Origin: Streptomyces sp. NBC_00370
GTDB lineage: Bacteria > Actinomycetota > Actinomycetes > Streptomycetales > Streptomycetaceae
Assembly: GCF_036084755.1 (NCBI RefSeq)
Contig: NZ_CP107968.1
Span: 2,486,501 to 2,550,500 of the forward strand
Direction of reading: 5' to 3'
DNA: 64,000 bases
The notes below the pieces were generated by a model. The model searched no databases. It was not told the origin of the DNA and saw nothing but the letters and a program-made list of their open reading frames with translations. Each line of letters starts with the position of its first letter. Position 1 is the first letter of the stretch. Positions 1 to 9,560 of this stretch are shown here, in pieces. The translations under genes and the position numbers were made by a program.

Positions 1-1419
1 GTCGTGCCAGGCGGAGATGCCGCACTCCTCGCCGTAGCGGTACGCGGCTTCGTGGTCGCCCTGGAGCGCGAGGACGATGCCGAGCGCCCACAGGGCGCGG
101 GTGTGGTCGGGGCCCGGCGCGTCATGGGCGTCGACGGCGCGTTCCAGGAAGTTGCGGGCCTCGTGCAGATGGCCGCAGCAGCTCCAGAACAGCCCGGCGC
201 GGCCCGCCATTTCCACGGCGGTCGCCGGGTCGCTGCGCAGCAGGTGCTCGATCGCGGCGCACAGGTCGGCGTGCGTGTCGGCGACCCGGCGGTACCAGGC
301 GACCTGGCGCGGGCCCAGCCAGCCCGCGTACGCCTGCCGGGTCAGCTCGGCGAAGTGCGCCGCGTGCCGGTCGGCGATGAGCCGTTCCTCGCCGAGTTCG
401 GCGAGCCACATGGCGCCGTACTCGCGCAGCGTGTCCAGCATCCGGTAGCGGCTGCCGTCCTGCCGGAGCACGGACTGGGCGACGAGTCCGGCGAGCGCCG
501 CCGGGATGTCGGCGGCGGCGAGCGGACCGCCCGTACAGACGGCGACGGCGTCCTCGGGGTCGATCTGGCCCCGGAAGACGGAGAGCCTGGCCCAGAGCAG
601 GCGTTCGAGGGGCGCGCAGAGTTCGTGGCTCCAGCCGATGGCCGTGCGCAGGGCGCGGTGCCGCTGGGGCCAGACGTTCTTGTCGGTGAGGATGTCGAAC
701 CGGGAGGTGAGCCGGGCGGCGATCTGTTCGACGCTGCTGTCGCCGAGCCGGGCGCAGGCGAGTTCGACGGCGAGCGGGATGCCTTCGAGTCTGCGGCAGA
801 TCTCGGCGGCGGCGCCTGCCGTGCGCGGGTCGTCGAGGCTGAGCTGCGGTGCGATACGCCCGGCCCGGTCGCGGAAGAGCTGGAGGGCGTCCTCGTCGCC
901 GTCCAGCGGGAGCGGCGTGACGTCGATGCGGTGTTCGTCCGTGGCGCCGAGCGGATGTCTGCTGGTGGCGAGGACGGTGAGGCCGGGGGCCGCGGTGAGC
1001 AGTTCGCCGACGAGATGGCGGCAGGCGTCCACGAGCCGTTCGCAGCAGTCGAGGACGAGCAGCAGCTTTCTGTTCGCGAGCCATTCGCAGAGCGCCTCGA
1101 CGGGGCTGCGCGTGGTGTGGTCGAGGAGTCCGACGGCCTCGGAGACGGTGGAGAGCAGCAGCCGCTCGTCGTAGAGCGGCGAGAGGTCGACCCAGGCGAC
1201 TGCGTCGGGGCGCCGCTCGACCGCCGTACGGGCAGCGCGCAGGGCGAGCCGGCTCTTGCCGACGCCACCGCTGCCGATCAGGGTGATCAGCCGGTGCTTC
1301 TCGATCGATGCTTCCAGGACGGCCAGTTCTGTCCTGCGCCCCACGAAGCTGGTCGTCTCATGCGGAAGGTTTCCCACCACGGCACACAGTTTGGCGTAGT
1401 TGTCGCTCGCTGTCGGCAC
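1..1419 (-). CDS. AfsR/LuxR-type ATPase regulator, 3' end cut by window
   Basis: Large STAND/AAA ATPase transcription regulator; only the N-terminal 473 residues are inside the window and the frame is still open at base 1. The start is a GTG at 1419, directly downstream of an in-frame stop. A 'TSFVGRRTEL' segment opens the ATPase domain, followed by a Walker A motif GSGGVGKS near residue 45, a Walker B-like 'LLLVLDCCE', the 'LATSR' motif and the 'EICRRLEGIPLAVELA' block typical of the AfsR/MalT-like ATPase core. The last part has the helical repeat character of a TPR region (e.g. 'ALWALGIVLALQGDHEAAYRYGEE'). No N-terminal winged helix is present, so any DNA-binding domain would be at the missing C-terminus (LuxR-type HTH), or the protein works through a partner. 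Target genes are unknown. Confidence 0.85.
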   Translation of the reverse strand, partial: MPTASDNYAKLCAVVGNLPHETTSFVGRRTELAVLEASIEKHRLITLIGSGGVGKSRLALRAARTAVERRPDAVAWVDLSPLYDERLLLSTVSEAVGLLDHTTRSPVEALCEWLANRKLLLVLDCCERLVDACRHLVGELLTAAPGLTVLATSRHPLGATDEHRIDVTPLPLDGDEDALQLFRDRAGRIAPQLSLDDPRTAGAAAEICRRLEGIPLAVELACARLGDSSVEQIAARLTSRFDILTDKNVWPQRHRALRTAIGWSHELCAPLERLLWARLSVFRGQIDPEDAVAVCTGGPLAAADIPAALAGLVAQSVLRQDGSRYRMLDTLREYGAMWLAELGEERLIADRHAAHFAELTRQAYAGWLGPRQVAWYRRVADTHADLCAAIEHLLRSDPATAVEMAGRAGLFWSCCGHLHEARNFLERAVDAHDAPGPDHTRALWALGIVLALQGDHEAAYRYGEECGISAWHD

Positions 1420-1451
1420 CCGTGGCGGGATCTGTCACAAACCCGTTGAGG

Positions 1452-3146
1452 TCATTGGCCGGATTCCACCGGGTGCGCGGACCACCAGACCGTGGTGTCG
1501 GCGGGAAGTACGGTCCTGTCGGCCGCCGTAGGACCGCTGGCGAGCAGCACGCTGCCGTACGCGGCGAGGCGTACGGGGCTGTCCGTCGTGTTGACGGCGC
1601 AGACGAAACCCGGGCGGCGGAAGACGAGGACGCCGTCCGGTGCTTCGAGCCATTCCACCCGGTCGCCCGCGCCGAGGCCGGGGTGTTCCTTCCGTACGGC
1701 GAGCGCCGAGCGGTACATCTCCAGGGTCGATCCGGGGTCGCCGGTCTGTGCCTCGACGCTCAGTTCGGCCCAGGAGCCGGGCTGCGGCAGCCAACTGCCG
1801 CCCGCACCGAAGCCGTACGAGCCGCCGTCCCTGGTCCACGGGACCGGCACCCGGCAGCCGTCACGGAAGCCGTCCTGGCCCGCCGCGCGGAAGAACGACG
1901 GGTCCTGCCGCACCTCGTCGGGCAGGTCGGTGACGTCGGGCAGGCCCAACTCCTCGCCCTGGTAGAGGTAGGCGGAGCCGGGCAGCGCGAGCATCAGCAG
2001 CGTGGCGGCGCGGGCCCTGCGCAGGCCGAGCGCGCGGTCGCCGGCCTGCCGGGTCTGGATGCCGGCGCCCGGCGGGTTCGCGAAGCGGGTGGCGTGCCGG
2101 GTCACGTCGTGGTTGGAGAGCACCCAGGTGGTGGGGGCGCCGACGGGGCGCATCGCGGCGAGCGAGAGGTCGATGACCTCGCGCAGCTCGCCGGCCCGCC
2201 ACGGGGCGCTCAGATACTGGAAGTTGAACGCCTGGTGGAGTTCGTCCGGGCGGACGTAGTTCGCCGTACGGGCGACGGTCGAGGTCCAGGCCTCGGCGAC
2301 GGCGATCCGCTCACCGGCGTAACTGTCCAGCAGGACCCGCCAGTCGCGGTAGATCTCGTGCACGCCGTCCTGGTCGAAGAACGGCAGGAGGTCGTCGGCG
2401 AGCAGCCGGACCGTGCCGCCCTCGCCGATGTCGGGCATGCCGGGTGCCTTGACGAGACCGTGGGCGACGTCGACCCGGAAGCCGTCCACGCCCGCGTCGA
2501 GCCAGAAGCGCAGGATCGACCGGAACTCCTCGGCGACCTCCGGGTGGTCCCAGTTGAAGTCGGGCTGCTCGGGCGCGAAGAGATGCAGGTACCAGTCGCC
2601 GGGCGTGCCGTCGGAGTCGGTGGTGCGGGTCCAGGCGGGGCCGCCGAAGACCGAGGGCCAGTCGTTGGGCGGCAGTTCGCCGCCCGGGCCCTTGCCGGGA
2701 CGGAAGTGGTAGCGCGTGCGCGCCGCGGATCCGGGGCCGTCCCGCAGGGCCTGCTGGAACCACGGATGGTCGCTGGACGAGTGGTTGGGCACGAGATCGA
2801 CGATGACGCGCAGCCCGAGCGCGTGGGCGTCGCCGATGAGCACCCGCGCGTCGTCGAGCGTGCCGAACATCGGGTCGACAGCGCGGTAGTCGGCGACGTC
2901 GTACCCGGCGTCGGCCTGCGGCGACGCGTAGAACGGGCTCAGCCACACGGCGTCCACGCCGAGGTCCCTGAGATGCGGCAGCCGGCCGCGTACCCCGGCG
3001 AGATCGCCCATGCCGTCGCCGTTCGCGTCGGCGAAGCTGCGCGGATAGACCTGGTAGATCACCGCGTCCCGCCACCAGCCGGAGCTGGGGTCCGGTGCGC
3101 GGCGCCCGGAGGCACCGCCGGCGGTTGCGGCGATGTGCTGGGTCAT
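1452..3146 (-). CDS. GH13 alpha-glucosidase / oligo-1,6-glucosidase
   Basis: Cytoplasmic glycoside hydrolase family 13 enzyme of 564 residues, the usual size for alpha-glucosidases that release glucose from maltose or isomaltose-type oligosaccharides. The start MTQHIAAT is preceded by a 'caggga' ribosome binding site; longer upstream frames lack one. Family landmarks are visible: 'WWRDAVIYQVYPRSF' near the N-terminus, 'IVDLVPNHSS', the nucleophile region 'GFRVDVAHG' (about residue 224), the acid/base region 'AVAEAWTS' (about 284) and 'LSNHDVTRH' (about 346). It has no signal peptide. In Streptomyces such genes usually act in maltodextrin use, but no sugar importer lies inside the window. Exact substrate is not readable from sequence. 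Confidence 0.92.
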   Translation of the reverse strand: MTQHIAATAGGASGRRAPDPSSGWWRDAVIYQVYPRSFADANGDGMGDLAGVRGRLPHLRDLGVDAVWLSPFYASPQADAGYDVADYRAVDPMFGTLDDARVLIGDAHALGLRVIVDLVPNHSSSDHPWFQQALRDGPGSAARTRYHFRPGKGPGGELPPNDWPSVFGGPAWTRTTDSDGTPGDWYLHLFAPEQPDFNWDHPEVAEEFRSILRFWLDAGVDGFRVDVAHGLVKAPGMPDIGEGGTVRLLADDLLPFFDQDGVHEIYRDWRVLLDSYAGERIAVAEAWTSTVARTANYVRPDELHQAFNFQYLSAPWRAGELREVIDLSLAAMRPVGAPTTWVLSNHDVTRHATRFANPPGAGIQTRQAGDRALGLRRARAATLLMLALPGSAYLYQGEELGLPDVTDLPDEVRQDPSFFRAAGQDGFRDGCRVPVPWTRDGGSYGFGAGGSWLPQPGSWAELSVEAQTGDPGSTLEMYRSALAVRKEHPGLGAGDRVEWLEAPDGVLVFRRPGFVCAVNTTDSPVRLAAYGSVLLASGPTAADRTVLPADTTVWWSAHPVESGQ

Positions 3147-3279
3147 GATGTCCCTGACGTGTCTTGATGTGGCTTGATGCCGGAATTCGAGACCCTGTTC
3201 GCGACCGGCCGCGAATGCGGGACCCCCGCCGTCGGGGGATGATCGGTCGGATGGTGGGTATCTGGCAAACTCTCTCACT

Positions 3280-4173
3280 ATGGGTGAAACGACCATGCAA
3301 TCGCAGGAAGGCCGAACGGCTGCCACGTCACCCACGAAGGACGAGGAAGCCGAGGCGTCAGAAGTGACAGAACCGCAGGCCACGGCGGCTCGCCGGAGCT
3401 GGATCCAGCGGGCGAGAACGCCCCGCCACCCACGGATCTGGTTCGAGATCCTGCTGATCGGCGTCAGTTACTGGGTGTATTCACTGATCCGGAACGCGGT
3501 CCCCGAACAGCGCGTCAAAGCGTTGCACAACGCGAACTGGATTTGGCATACCGAACATACTTTGGGAATTGCGTTCGAACAGTCGGTCAATCACGCCTTG
3601 AATTCTGTGACCTGGCTTATTGTAGGCATGAACTACTACTACGCAACTCTCCACTTCATTGTCACCATCGGTGTGCTCATCTGGTTGTACCGCCGTCATC
3701 CGGGCCGTTATGCCGCCGCCCGGCTCGCCCTCTTCGCGACCACCGTGGTGGCCCTGCTCGGTTACTACCTGTATCCACTGGCGCCGCCCCGGCTGATGAC
3801 GCACACCCACTTCATCGACACGGTCGCCGTGCACCAGACCTGGGGCTCGATGTCCGCCGGCAGCCTCAAGCAGGTGTCGAACCAGTACGCGGCCATGCCG
3901 TCGATGCACATCGGCTGGTCGCTGTGGTGCGGGATCACCATCTTCGCGCTGGCCAAGACGCCGTGGGCGCGGATCCTGGGCCTGCTCTACCCGTGTGTCA
4001 CGCTGCTGGTCATCGTCTCCACCGCGAACCACTTCGTGCTGGACGCGGTCGGCGGGGCGCTGTGCCTGGCCTTCGGGTACGCCGTGTCGTACGCCTGGTA
4101 CCGGCGGCTGCCGTACCAACTGCCCAGGCTCCCGGCGGCAGACGAGAAGCAGCGGGCGTCCGTCGGCTCCTGA
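3280..4173 (+). CDS. PAP2-superfamily membrane protein
   Basis: Integral membrane protein of 297 residues with about six hydrophobic segments after a charged N-terminal tail of roughly 60 residues. The phosphatase/transferase signatures of the PAP2 superfamily are present: 'AAMPSMHIGWS' (about residue 205) and 'TANHFVLDAVGG' (about 245), carrying the conserved His and Asp. 'YPLAPPRLM' fits the inositolphosphotransferase-like (PAP2_3, Aur1-related) branch, which moves or removes phosphoryl head groups at the membrane surface. Two starts are possible: ATG 3280 and ATG 3295; neither has a strong ribosome binding site, so a leaderless or short-leader message is likely. It is divergent from the alpha-glucosidase gene. 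Substrate unknown. Confidence 0.85.
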   Translation: MGETTMQSQEGRTAATSPTKDEEAEASEVTEPQATAARRSWIQRARTPRHPRIWFEILLIGVSYWVYSLIRNAVPEQRVKALHNANWIWHTEHTLGIAFEQSVNHALNSVTWLIVGMNYYYATLHFIVTIGVLIWLYRRHPGRYAAARLALFATTVVALLGYYLYPLAPPRLMTHTHFIDTVAVHQTWGSMSAGSLKQVSNQYAAMPSMHIGWSLWCGITIFALAKTPWARILGLLYPCVTLLVIVSTANHFVLDAVGGALCLAFGYAVSYAWYRRLPYQLPRLPAADEKQRASVGS

Positions 4174-4227
4174 GGGGCGGGGCGGTCCTGAAGGCCGCGG
4201 CGGCCCGGCCCTGTCGCGCGGCGCCCG

Positions 4228-7200
4228 CTACGTCGCGTCGTAGAACAGCTCCTCCATCACGGCGCGCGCCCTGCGCGTCGTACGGCGGTAGTCCTCCAGC
4301 ATGTCGCCGATGTGGCCGGGCCCGTAGCCCAGGTAGCGGCCCATCGCGCCCAGTTCACGGCCGTCCGAGGGAAACGTGTCGCCCGGCCTGCCCCGTACCA
4401 GCATCACGCCGTTGCGCACCCGCGTCGCCAGCACCCACGCCTCGTCCAGCGTCCGTGCCTCCTCCTCGCCGAGCAGCCCCGCCTCGCGCGCGGCGGCGAG
4501 CGCGGCGCGGGTGCGGGTGGTCCGCAGCCCCGGCACCGCCCAGGCGTGCCGCATCTGGATCAGCTGGACCGTCCACTCGACGTCGGAGAGTCCGCCCCGG
4601 CCGAGCTTGGTGTGCAGGGTCGGGTCGGCGCCGCGCGGCATCCGTTCCGTCTCCATCCGCGCCTTGAGCCGGCGGATCTCCCGTACCGCGTCCTCGCCGA
4701 GGCCTTCGACGGGGTAGCGCAGCGGGTCGACCAGCTCGATGAACCGCCGTCCCAGGTCCGGGTCGCCCGCCATCGGCTCGGCGCGCAGCAGGGCCTGGCT
4801 CTCCCAGCCGAGCGACCAGCGGCGGTAGTACGCGGCGTAGGAGGCGAGCGTACGGACCAGCGGGCCGCTCTTGCCCTCGGGGCGCAGATCGGCGTCGATC
4901 ATCAGCGGCGGGTCGGCCGTGGGGATCTGCAGCAGCCTGCGCATCTCGGCGACGACGGTGTTGGCGGCGCGGGCCGCCTCCGGCTCGTCCACGCCTTCCC
5001 GTGGCTCATGCACGAAGAGCACGTCCGCGTCGGAGCCGTACGCCAGCTCGTGGCCGCCGAAGCGGCCCATGCCGATGACGCTGAAGCGGGTGGGCAGGGT
5101 GTCGCCCCACTCGGCCCGTACGGCGGCGCGCAGGGCGCCGGCGAGGGTGGCCGCGTTCAGATCGGTGAGGGCGTTGCCGACGCGGTCGACCAGGGCGCCG
5201 GGGTCCTCCTCCGCCGGGCTGTCCTCCGTACCGTACGAGCCGATGAGGTCGGCGGCGGCCGTACGGAACAGCTCCCGCCTGCGTACGCCGCGCGCCGACG
5301 CGACAGCGCCTTCGGCGGTGTCCGCCCGGCCGACCGCCGCGACGATCTCCTGCTCAAGGCCCGCGCGGGCGCGCGGCTCAAGACCGTGCGGGTCGCCGAG
5401 GATCGCGACCGCCTCGGGGGCCCGCAGCAGCAGGTCGGGGGCGAGCCGCCCGGCCGACAGGACACGCGCCAGATTCTCCGCCGCCGCGCCCTCGTCCCGC
5501 AGCAGCCGCAGGTACCAGGGCGTCTTGCCCAGGGCGTCGGAGACCTTGCGGAAGCCCAGCAGCCCGGCGTCCGGGTCGGCGGAGTCGGCGAACCAGCCGA
5601 GCAGCACCGGCAGCAGCGTCCGCTGGATGGCCGCCTTGCGGCTCACGCCCGACGACAGCGCCTCCAGATGCCGCAGCGCGGCCACCGGGTCGGCGTAGCC
5701 GAGCGCTTCGAGCCGCTGCCCCGCCGCCTTCGCGCTGAGCCGGATCTCACCGGGGGCGAGCTGGGCGACCGCGTCGAGCAGCGGCCGGTAGAACAGCTTC
5801 TCGTGCAGTCGGCGCACCACCGAGGCGTGCCGCTTCCACGCCTTGTTCAGCTCGGCGACGGGATCGCCGCGCAGGCCGAGGGAGCGGCCGAGCCTGCGCA
5901 GATCGGCCTCGCCCTCGGGCACCAGATGGGTGCGGCGCAGCCGGAACAGCTGGATGCGGTGCTCCATGGTGCGCAGGAAGCGGTACGCCTCGTCGAGTTG
6001 GGCGGCGTCGGCCCTGCCGACGTATCCGCCCGCGGCGAGCGCCGCCAGCGCTTCGAGCGTCGAACTGCGGCGCAGCGAGGAGTCGTTGCGGCCGTGCACC
6101 AACTGCAGGAGCTGTACGGCGAATTCGACGTCCCGCAGGCCGCCGGGCCCGAGCTTCAGCTCACGCTCGACCTGCCCGGCCGGGATGTTGTCGACGACCC
6201 TGCGGCGCATCTGCTGCACGTCGGGCACGAAGTGGTCGCGCTCGGCCGCCTGCCACACGAGCGGGGCGAGCGCGTCGATGTACGCGGCGCCGAGCGCCGC
6301 GTCCCCGGCCACCGGACGTGCCTTGAGCAGCGCCTGGAACTCCCAGGTCTTGGCCCAGCGCTGGTAGTAGGCGAGATGGCTGCTGAGCGTGCGGACGAGC
6401 GGCCCGTTGCGGCCCTCGGGCCGCAGATTCGCGTCGACGGGCCAGATGGTCCCCTCGGCGTTCGTCTCGGAGCAGATCCGCATGAGGTGCGACGCGAGCC
6501 GGGTGGCCGCCTGGACGGCCTTGCCCTCGTCGGCGTCCTCGGGAGCGCCCTCGGGGAGGTCGCCGACGAAGATCACGTCCACGTCGGAGACGTAGTTCAG
6601 CTCGTGGCCACCGCACTTGCCCATCGCGACGACGGCCAGCCGGCAGGCCGCCGCGTCCTCCGGTGCGGCGGCGCAGGCCATCGTGAGCGCGGCGCGCAGG
6701 GTGGCGGTGGCGAGGTCGGCCAGCTCGGCCGCCGCCTGGGCCACGTCCGTCGTACCGCAGACGTCCCTGGCGGCGATGGCGAGCAGGCAGCGGCGGTAGG
6801 CGACCCGCAGCGACACGGGGTCGGTGGCGTCGGCCAGGCCGCGCTCGAACTCGGCGACACCGGGGTGCAGGTCGGCCGACTCGTAGGTGACCAGGACGCG
6901 CCAGTCCGCCGGGTGCCTGGCCAGATGGTCGCCGAGCGCCTCGGACGCCCCGAGCACGCCGAGCAGCCGGTCCCGCAGCGGCTTGGCCGTGACCAGCGTG
7001 TCCAGCAGGACGTTGCGCTCCTTCGGCTCCTGCGCCTCGGCCAGCCGGACGAGACCGCGCAGCGCCAGATCGGGGTCGGCGGTGGCGCCGAGTGCGTCGA
7101 GGAGCAGCGGATCGGACCGTATGGCGGACATCTCGGGGGTGTCGAGGAACCGCTCGGCGGTGGAGGGATCGGTGAAGCCGTGCCGCAGCAGACGGGTGAA

Positions 7201-7230
7201 CGTACTGCTCCTGCGCCCCGGCACCGTCAT
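4228..7230 (-). CDS. glnE: Bifunctional glutamine synthetase adenylyltransferase/adenylyl-removing enzyme GlnE
   Basis: GlnE of 1000 residues, full length for the family. It attaches AMP to, and removes it from, the regulatory tyrosine of type I-beta glutamine synthetase in response to nitrogen status. Two nucleotidyltransferase cores are clear: 'GKCGGHELNYVSDVDVIFV' at about residue 210 (N-terminal, deadenylylating) and 'GRFGGHELAYGSDADVLFV' at about 728 (C-terminal, adenylylating). The repeated 'NLRPEGRNGPLVRTL' and 'DLRPEGKSGPLVRTL' blocks follow each core. The start MTVPGRRSS is chosen because 'ggagagagagaccc' precedes it; a longer frame to 7293 has no such site. A perfect inverted repeat lies about 50 bp upstream. 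The atypical synthetase glnA2 is 7.7 kb away in the same orientation. Confidence 0.97.
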   Translation of the reverse strand: MTVPGRRSSTFTRLLRHGFTDPSTAERFLDTPEMSAIRSDPLLLDALGATADPDLALRGLVRLAEAQEPKERNVLLDTLVTAKPLRDRLLGVLGASEALGDHLARHPADWRVLVTYESADLHPGVAEFERGLADATDPVSLRVAYRRCLLAIAARDVCGTTDVAQAAAELADLATATLRAALTMACAAAPEDAAACRLAVVAMGKCGGHELNYVSDVDVIFVGDLPEGAPEDADEGKAVQAATRLASHLMRICSETNAEGTIWPVDANLRPEGRNGPLVRTLSSHLAYYQRWAKTWEFQALLKARPVAGDAALGAAYIDALAPLVWQAAERDHFVPDVQQMRRRVVDNIPAGQVERELKLGPGGLRDVEFAVQLLQLVHGRNDSSLRRSSTLEALAALAAGGYVGRADAAQLDEAYRFLRTMEHRIQLFRLRRTHLVPEGEADLRRLGRSLGLRGDPVAELNKAWKRHASVVRRLHEKLFYRPLLDAVAQLAPGEIRLSAKAAGQRLEALGYADPVAALRHLEALSSGVSRKAAIQRTLLPVLLGWFADSADPDAGLLGFRKVSDALGKTPWYLRLLRDEGAAAENLARVLSAGRLAPDLLLRAPEAVAILGDPHGLEPRARAGLEQEIVAAVGRADTAEGAVASARGVRRRELFRTAAADLIGSYGTEDSPAEEDPGALVDRVGNALTDLNAATLAGALRAAVRAEWGDTLPTRFSVIGMGRFGGHELAYGSDADVLFVHEPREGVDEPEAARAANTVVAEMRRLLQIPTADPPLMIDADLRPEGKSGPLVRTLASYAAYYRRWSLGWESQALLRAEPMAGDPDLGRRFIELVDPLRYPVEGLGEDAVREIRRLKARMETERMPRGADPTLHTKLGRGGLSDVEWTVQLIQMRHAWAVPGLRTTRTRAALAAAREAGLLGEEEARTLDEAWVLATRVRNGVMLVRGRPGDTFPSDGRELGAMGRYLGYGPGHIGDMLEDYRRTTRRARAVMEELFYDAT

Positions 7231-7281
7231 CTGGGTCTCTCTCTCCTGTCGCACCGGCCCCGGACCACGAGGGTCCCGGAC

Positions 7282-7309
7282 CTCTCGGATCAAGGTCCGG
7301 ATCCGAGAG
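7282..7309. promoter_or_regulatory. Perfect 10-bp inverted repeat in glnE leader region
   Basis: CTCTCGGATC-N8-GATCCGAGAG lies in the 179-bp divergent space, 52 bp upstream of the glnE start and about 100 bp upstream of the PNPOx-like gene. It could be an operator dyad or a transcript hairpin; there is no T-run on either side. I do not recognise it as a GlnR box (which has GTnAC half-sites). Confidence 0.5.
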
Positions 7310-7409
7310 TAGTCGCAGCCCAGCGATGAGTCTCGGGCGCGCGCACGGTCTACACATGGCAGGAGCGAACGTACGGCGTGAACGAGTGGACGACCGAGAG
7401 GACAGCGTC

Positions 7410-7922
7410 ATGGCGCAGCAGACCCCGCGTACCGAGCTGGACGCCCGCTACGGCGAACCGCGGGCCACCGCGACGGAGTGGGGGCGGGCGGTGGCGCTGC
7501 TGACGGAGGCGGAGCTGTTCTGGCTGACGACGGTACGTCCGGAGGGCCGCCCGCACGTCACACCGCTGCTGGCGGTGTGGTCGGACGGCGCGCTGTACTT
7601 CTCCACGGGGGCGCGGGAGCGCAAGGCGCGCAATCTCGCCCAGAACCCGGAGGTGGTGCTGACCACCGGCACGAACGCCCTGCACGGCGGCTGCGATCTG
7701 GTGGTCGAGGGCCGGGCGGTGCGGGTGACGGACGACGCCCGGCTGACCGCGCTCGCCACGGCGTGGGAGGAGAAGTACGGCGCGGACTGGCACTTCGACG
7801 TACGGGACGGCGCGTTCGCCGGTGAGCGGGGCAACGTGGCGTATGTCTTCGAGGTGGCGCCGCGCACGGCGTTCGGCTTCGGTAAGGCGCCGTACAGCCA
7901 GACGCGGTGGGAGTTCGGGTGA
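7410..7922 (+). CDS. Pyridoxamine 5'-phosphate oxidase-fold (FMN/F420-binding) protein
   Basis: Small 170-residue protein of the PNPOx-like split-barrel superfamily, which binds FMN or F420 and includes F420-dependent reductases. Typical signatures are 'ELFWLTTVRPEGRPHVTPLLAVW', the strand pair 'DGALYFSTGARERKARNL' and 'VVLTTG', and a C-terminal 'AFGFGKAPYSQTRWEF'. The start MAQQTPRT follows 'gagaggacagcgtc'; an upstream frame beginning at 7326 lacks this. It is the only gene pointing right in this interval and is divergent from glnE. No substrate can be assigned. An F420 link is possible because an F420:NADP reductase is also in the window, but at 26 kb distance this is weak support. Confidence 0.85.
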   Translation: MAQQTPRTELDARYGEPRATATEWGRAVALLTEAELFWLTTVRPEGRPHVTPLLAVWSDGALYFSTGARERKARNLAQNPEVVLTTGTNALHGGCDLVVEGRAVRVTDDARLTALATAWEEKYGADWHFDVRDGAFAGERGNVAYVFEVAPRTAFGFGKAPYSQTRWEFG

Positions 7923-7926
7923 GGGG

Positions 7927-9501
7927 TCAGGGGGCCTGGTCGACCGGGGCCGCTGTGGGCGAGCGGCGCGAGAGGGCGAGCAGCATCATCAGCCCGAGGG
8001 CGACGCCCAGCCACACCAGCGCCGCCCAGAGGGCCTGAATGATCCAATTGCCCCCGTCCAAGCCCTGGATGACGAGAAAGCACGACGCCGACCCCATCGC
8101 GACGAGCGAGATCAGGTTCCCTGAACCGGACGGCAGCCCGTCAATCTCCCCCGCCATTCCCGAGATGGCGAAGCCGACAAACAGGAAGAACGGGATTCCC
8201 AGGAGTCCGAACCCCAACGTCACCCAGGAGAAGTCCGCCAGGAGCAGGGGCACGGCGCAGGCCGGCGGAATACATGCGGCTACGCAGCCGAGAGCGCCGT
8301 CGCCCGGCGTGGCCGCAGTCTGCCGGGTCCTGCTCCACACCACGAGCAGCAACACACCGACGGCCAGTGCGATCGTCGGTGCCCACCACAGCTCCGCCGC
8401 CGAAGTGGTCGCGATCAATGCCGTGTTGACGGCGGCGCCGCCCAGCACGGCGACCCGTCGGGTCGCCCGGGGCGACAGCCGCTCGGGTACGGCGGGTTTG
8501 GCCGTCGCAGGCGTCGCCGGGCTGACCGCAGTCGGCTTCGGCACAGCCTGCTTCGCCGGGGCCGTAGCCGTCGGCGCGAAGGCATCAGCCACGCGCACCG
8601 GTGGGCGTACCGGCGGCGCGTCCCTGGGGGGTGGCGCCGGCTGCGCCCGTGCTCCGTCCGGGAGTGCGCCGATCCGGTCCGCCACCGTACGGGCGTCGGC
8701 CGGGCGCAGGTCCGGGTCCTTGGCGAGCAGGTCGAGGACCAGCGCGTCCCACTCGGGCCCAAGGCCCGGCCGGTGGGCGCTGGGTGGGGTCGGCGGCTCG
8801 TCGAGGTGTTTGCGCAGCACGACGTGCCAGGCGCTCGCGGGGAACGGCGTACTGCCGGTCAGCAGCACGTAGAGCACACAGCCCAGGGAGTAGAGGTCGC
8901 TGCGCGCGTCGAGCGTGCGGTCCCCGCGTGCCTGTTCCGGTGACATGTAGGCGGGCGTGCCCATCATGCCGCCCGACGCGGTGAGCGTGGTGAGGTCGGT
9001 GGTGCCGGTGAAGCGGGCGAGGCCGAAGTCGAGGACGACGGCGCGTCCGTCCTCGTTGAACATGACGTTCGCCGGTTTGAGGTCGCGGTGCACGATGCCC
9101 GCCTTGTGGGCGACCTGCAGGGCGCGGCAGATGTCCCGCACCCATGCCTTGACCTGGGCGAGGTCCGTCGTCGTACCGTTCAGCAGGCGGTCGAGCGAGC
9201 GGCCGGGCAGCTCCTCCATCACCAGGAACAGCACCGTGCCGGTGGGCAGTTCCTCCGTGCCGGAGTCATGGACCGTGACGATGTGCGGGCTGTTGAGCCG
9301 GGCCGCGGCCATCGCCTCGCGTTCGAACCGCTCGGCCGACACCCGCTCGGCCTCATCACCCAGCCCGGTCTGCGCGTTGAGCGTCTTCACCGCGACCGGG
9401 CGGCGCAGCCGCTCGTCCGTGGCGTGCCACACCGTGCCCATACCGCCCGAGCCGATGCGCGCGCCGATCCGGTAGCGACCGGCCAGCAGTGTGCCTTCCA
9501 C
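7927..9501 (-). CDS. Membrane Ser/Thr protein kinase (Pkn family)
   Basis: Hanks-type kinase of 524 residues starting at GTG 9501, which has 'ggggag' eight bases upstream and gives the standard N-terminus 'VEGTLLAGRYRIGARIG'. Kinase motifs in order: glycine loop GSGGMG, 'VAVKTL' lysine, 'HRDLKPANVMF' catalytic loop, 'LDFGLA' and 'GTPAYMSPEQ', ending near residue 270. A proline/alanine-rich linker follows, then about four hydrophobic segments at the C-terminus. Unlike PknB there are no PASTA domains, so the signal sensed is unknown and the C-terminal membrane bundle may be the sensor. It is divergent from a GNAT gene with a 59-bp spacer. Substrates unknown. Confidence 0.93.
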   Translation of the reverse strand: MEGTLLAGRYRIGARIGSGGMGTVWHATDERLRRPVAVKTLNAQTGLGDEAERVSAERFEREAMAAARLNSPHIVTVHDSGTEELPTGTVLFLVMEELPGRSLDRLLNGTTTDLAQVKAWVRDICRALQVAHKAGIVHRDLKPANVMFNEDGRAVVLDFGLARFTGTTDLTTLTASGGMMGTPAYMSPEQARGDRTLDARSDLYSLGCVLYVLLTGSTPFPASAWHVVLRKHLDEPPTPPSAHRPGLGPEWDALVLDLLAKDPDLRPADARTVADRIGALPDGARAQPAPPPRDAPPVRPPVRVADAFAPTATAPAKQAVPKPTAVSPATPATAKPAVPERLSPRATRRVAVLGGAAVNTALIATTSAAELWWAPTIALAVGVLLLVVWSRTRQTAATPGDGALGCVAACIPPACAVPLLLADFSWVTLGFGLLGIPFFLFVGFAISGMAGEIDGLPSGSGNLISLVAMGSASCFLVIQGLDGGNWIIQALWAALVWLGVALGLMMLLALSRRSPTAAPVDQAP

Positions 9502-9560
9502 GTGGCATCTCCCCCTCTTCCACGACGTTCGCAGTCTGTCACCGGTGGTTGGCTTGCTGT

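Noticed and set aside
4-1449. 481-codon open frame on the plus strand
   Set aside because: It is antisense to the ATPase regulator with Walker A and other motifs; its translation is low-complexity and matches no family.
4312-7329. 1005-codon open frame opposite glnE
   Set aside because: A by-product of high third-position GC; GlnE on the other strand has all family motifs.
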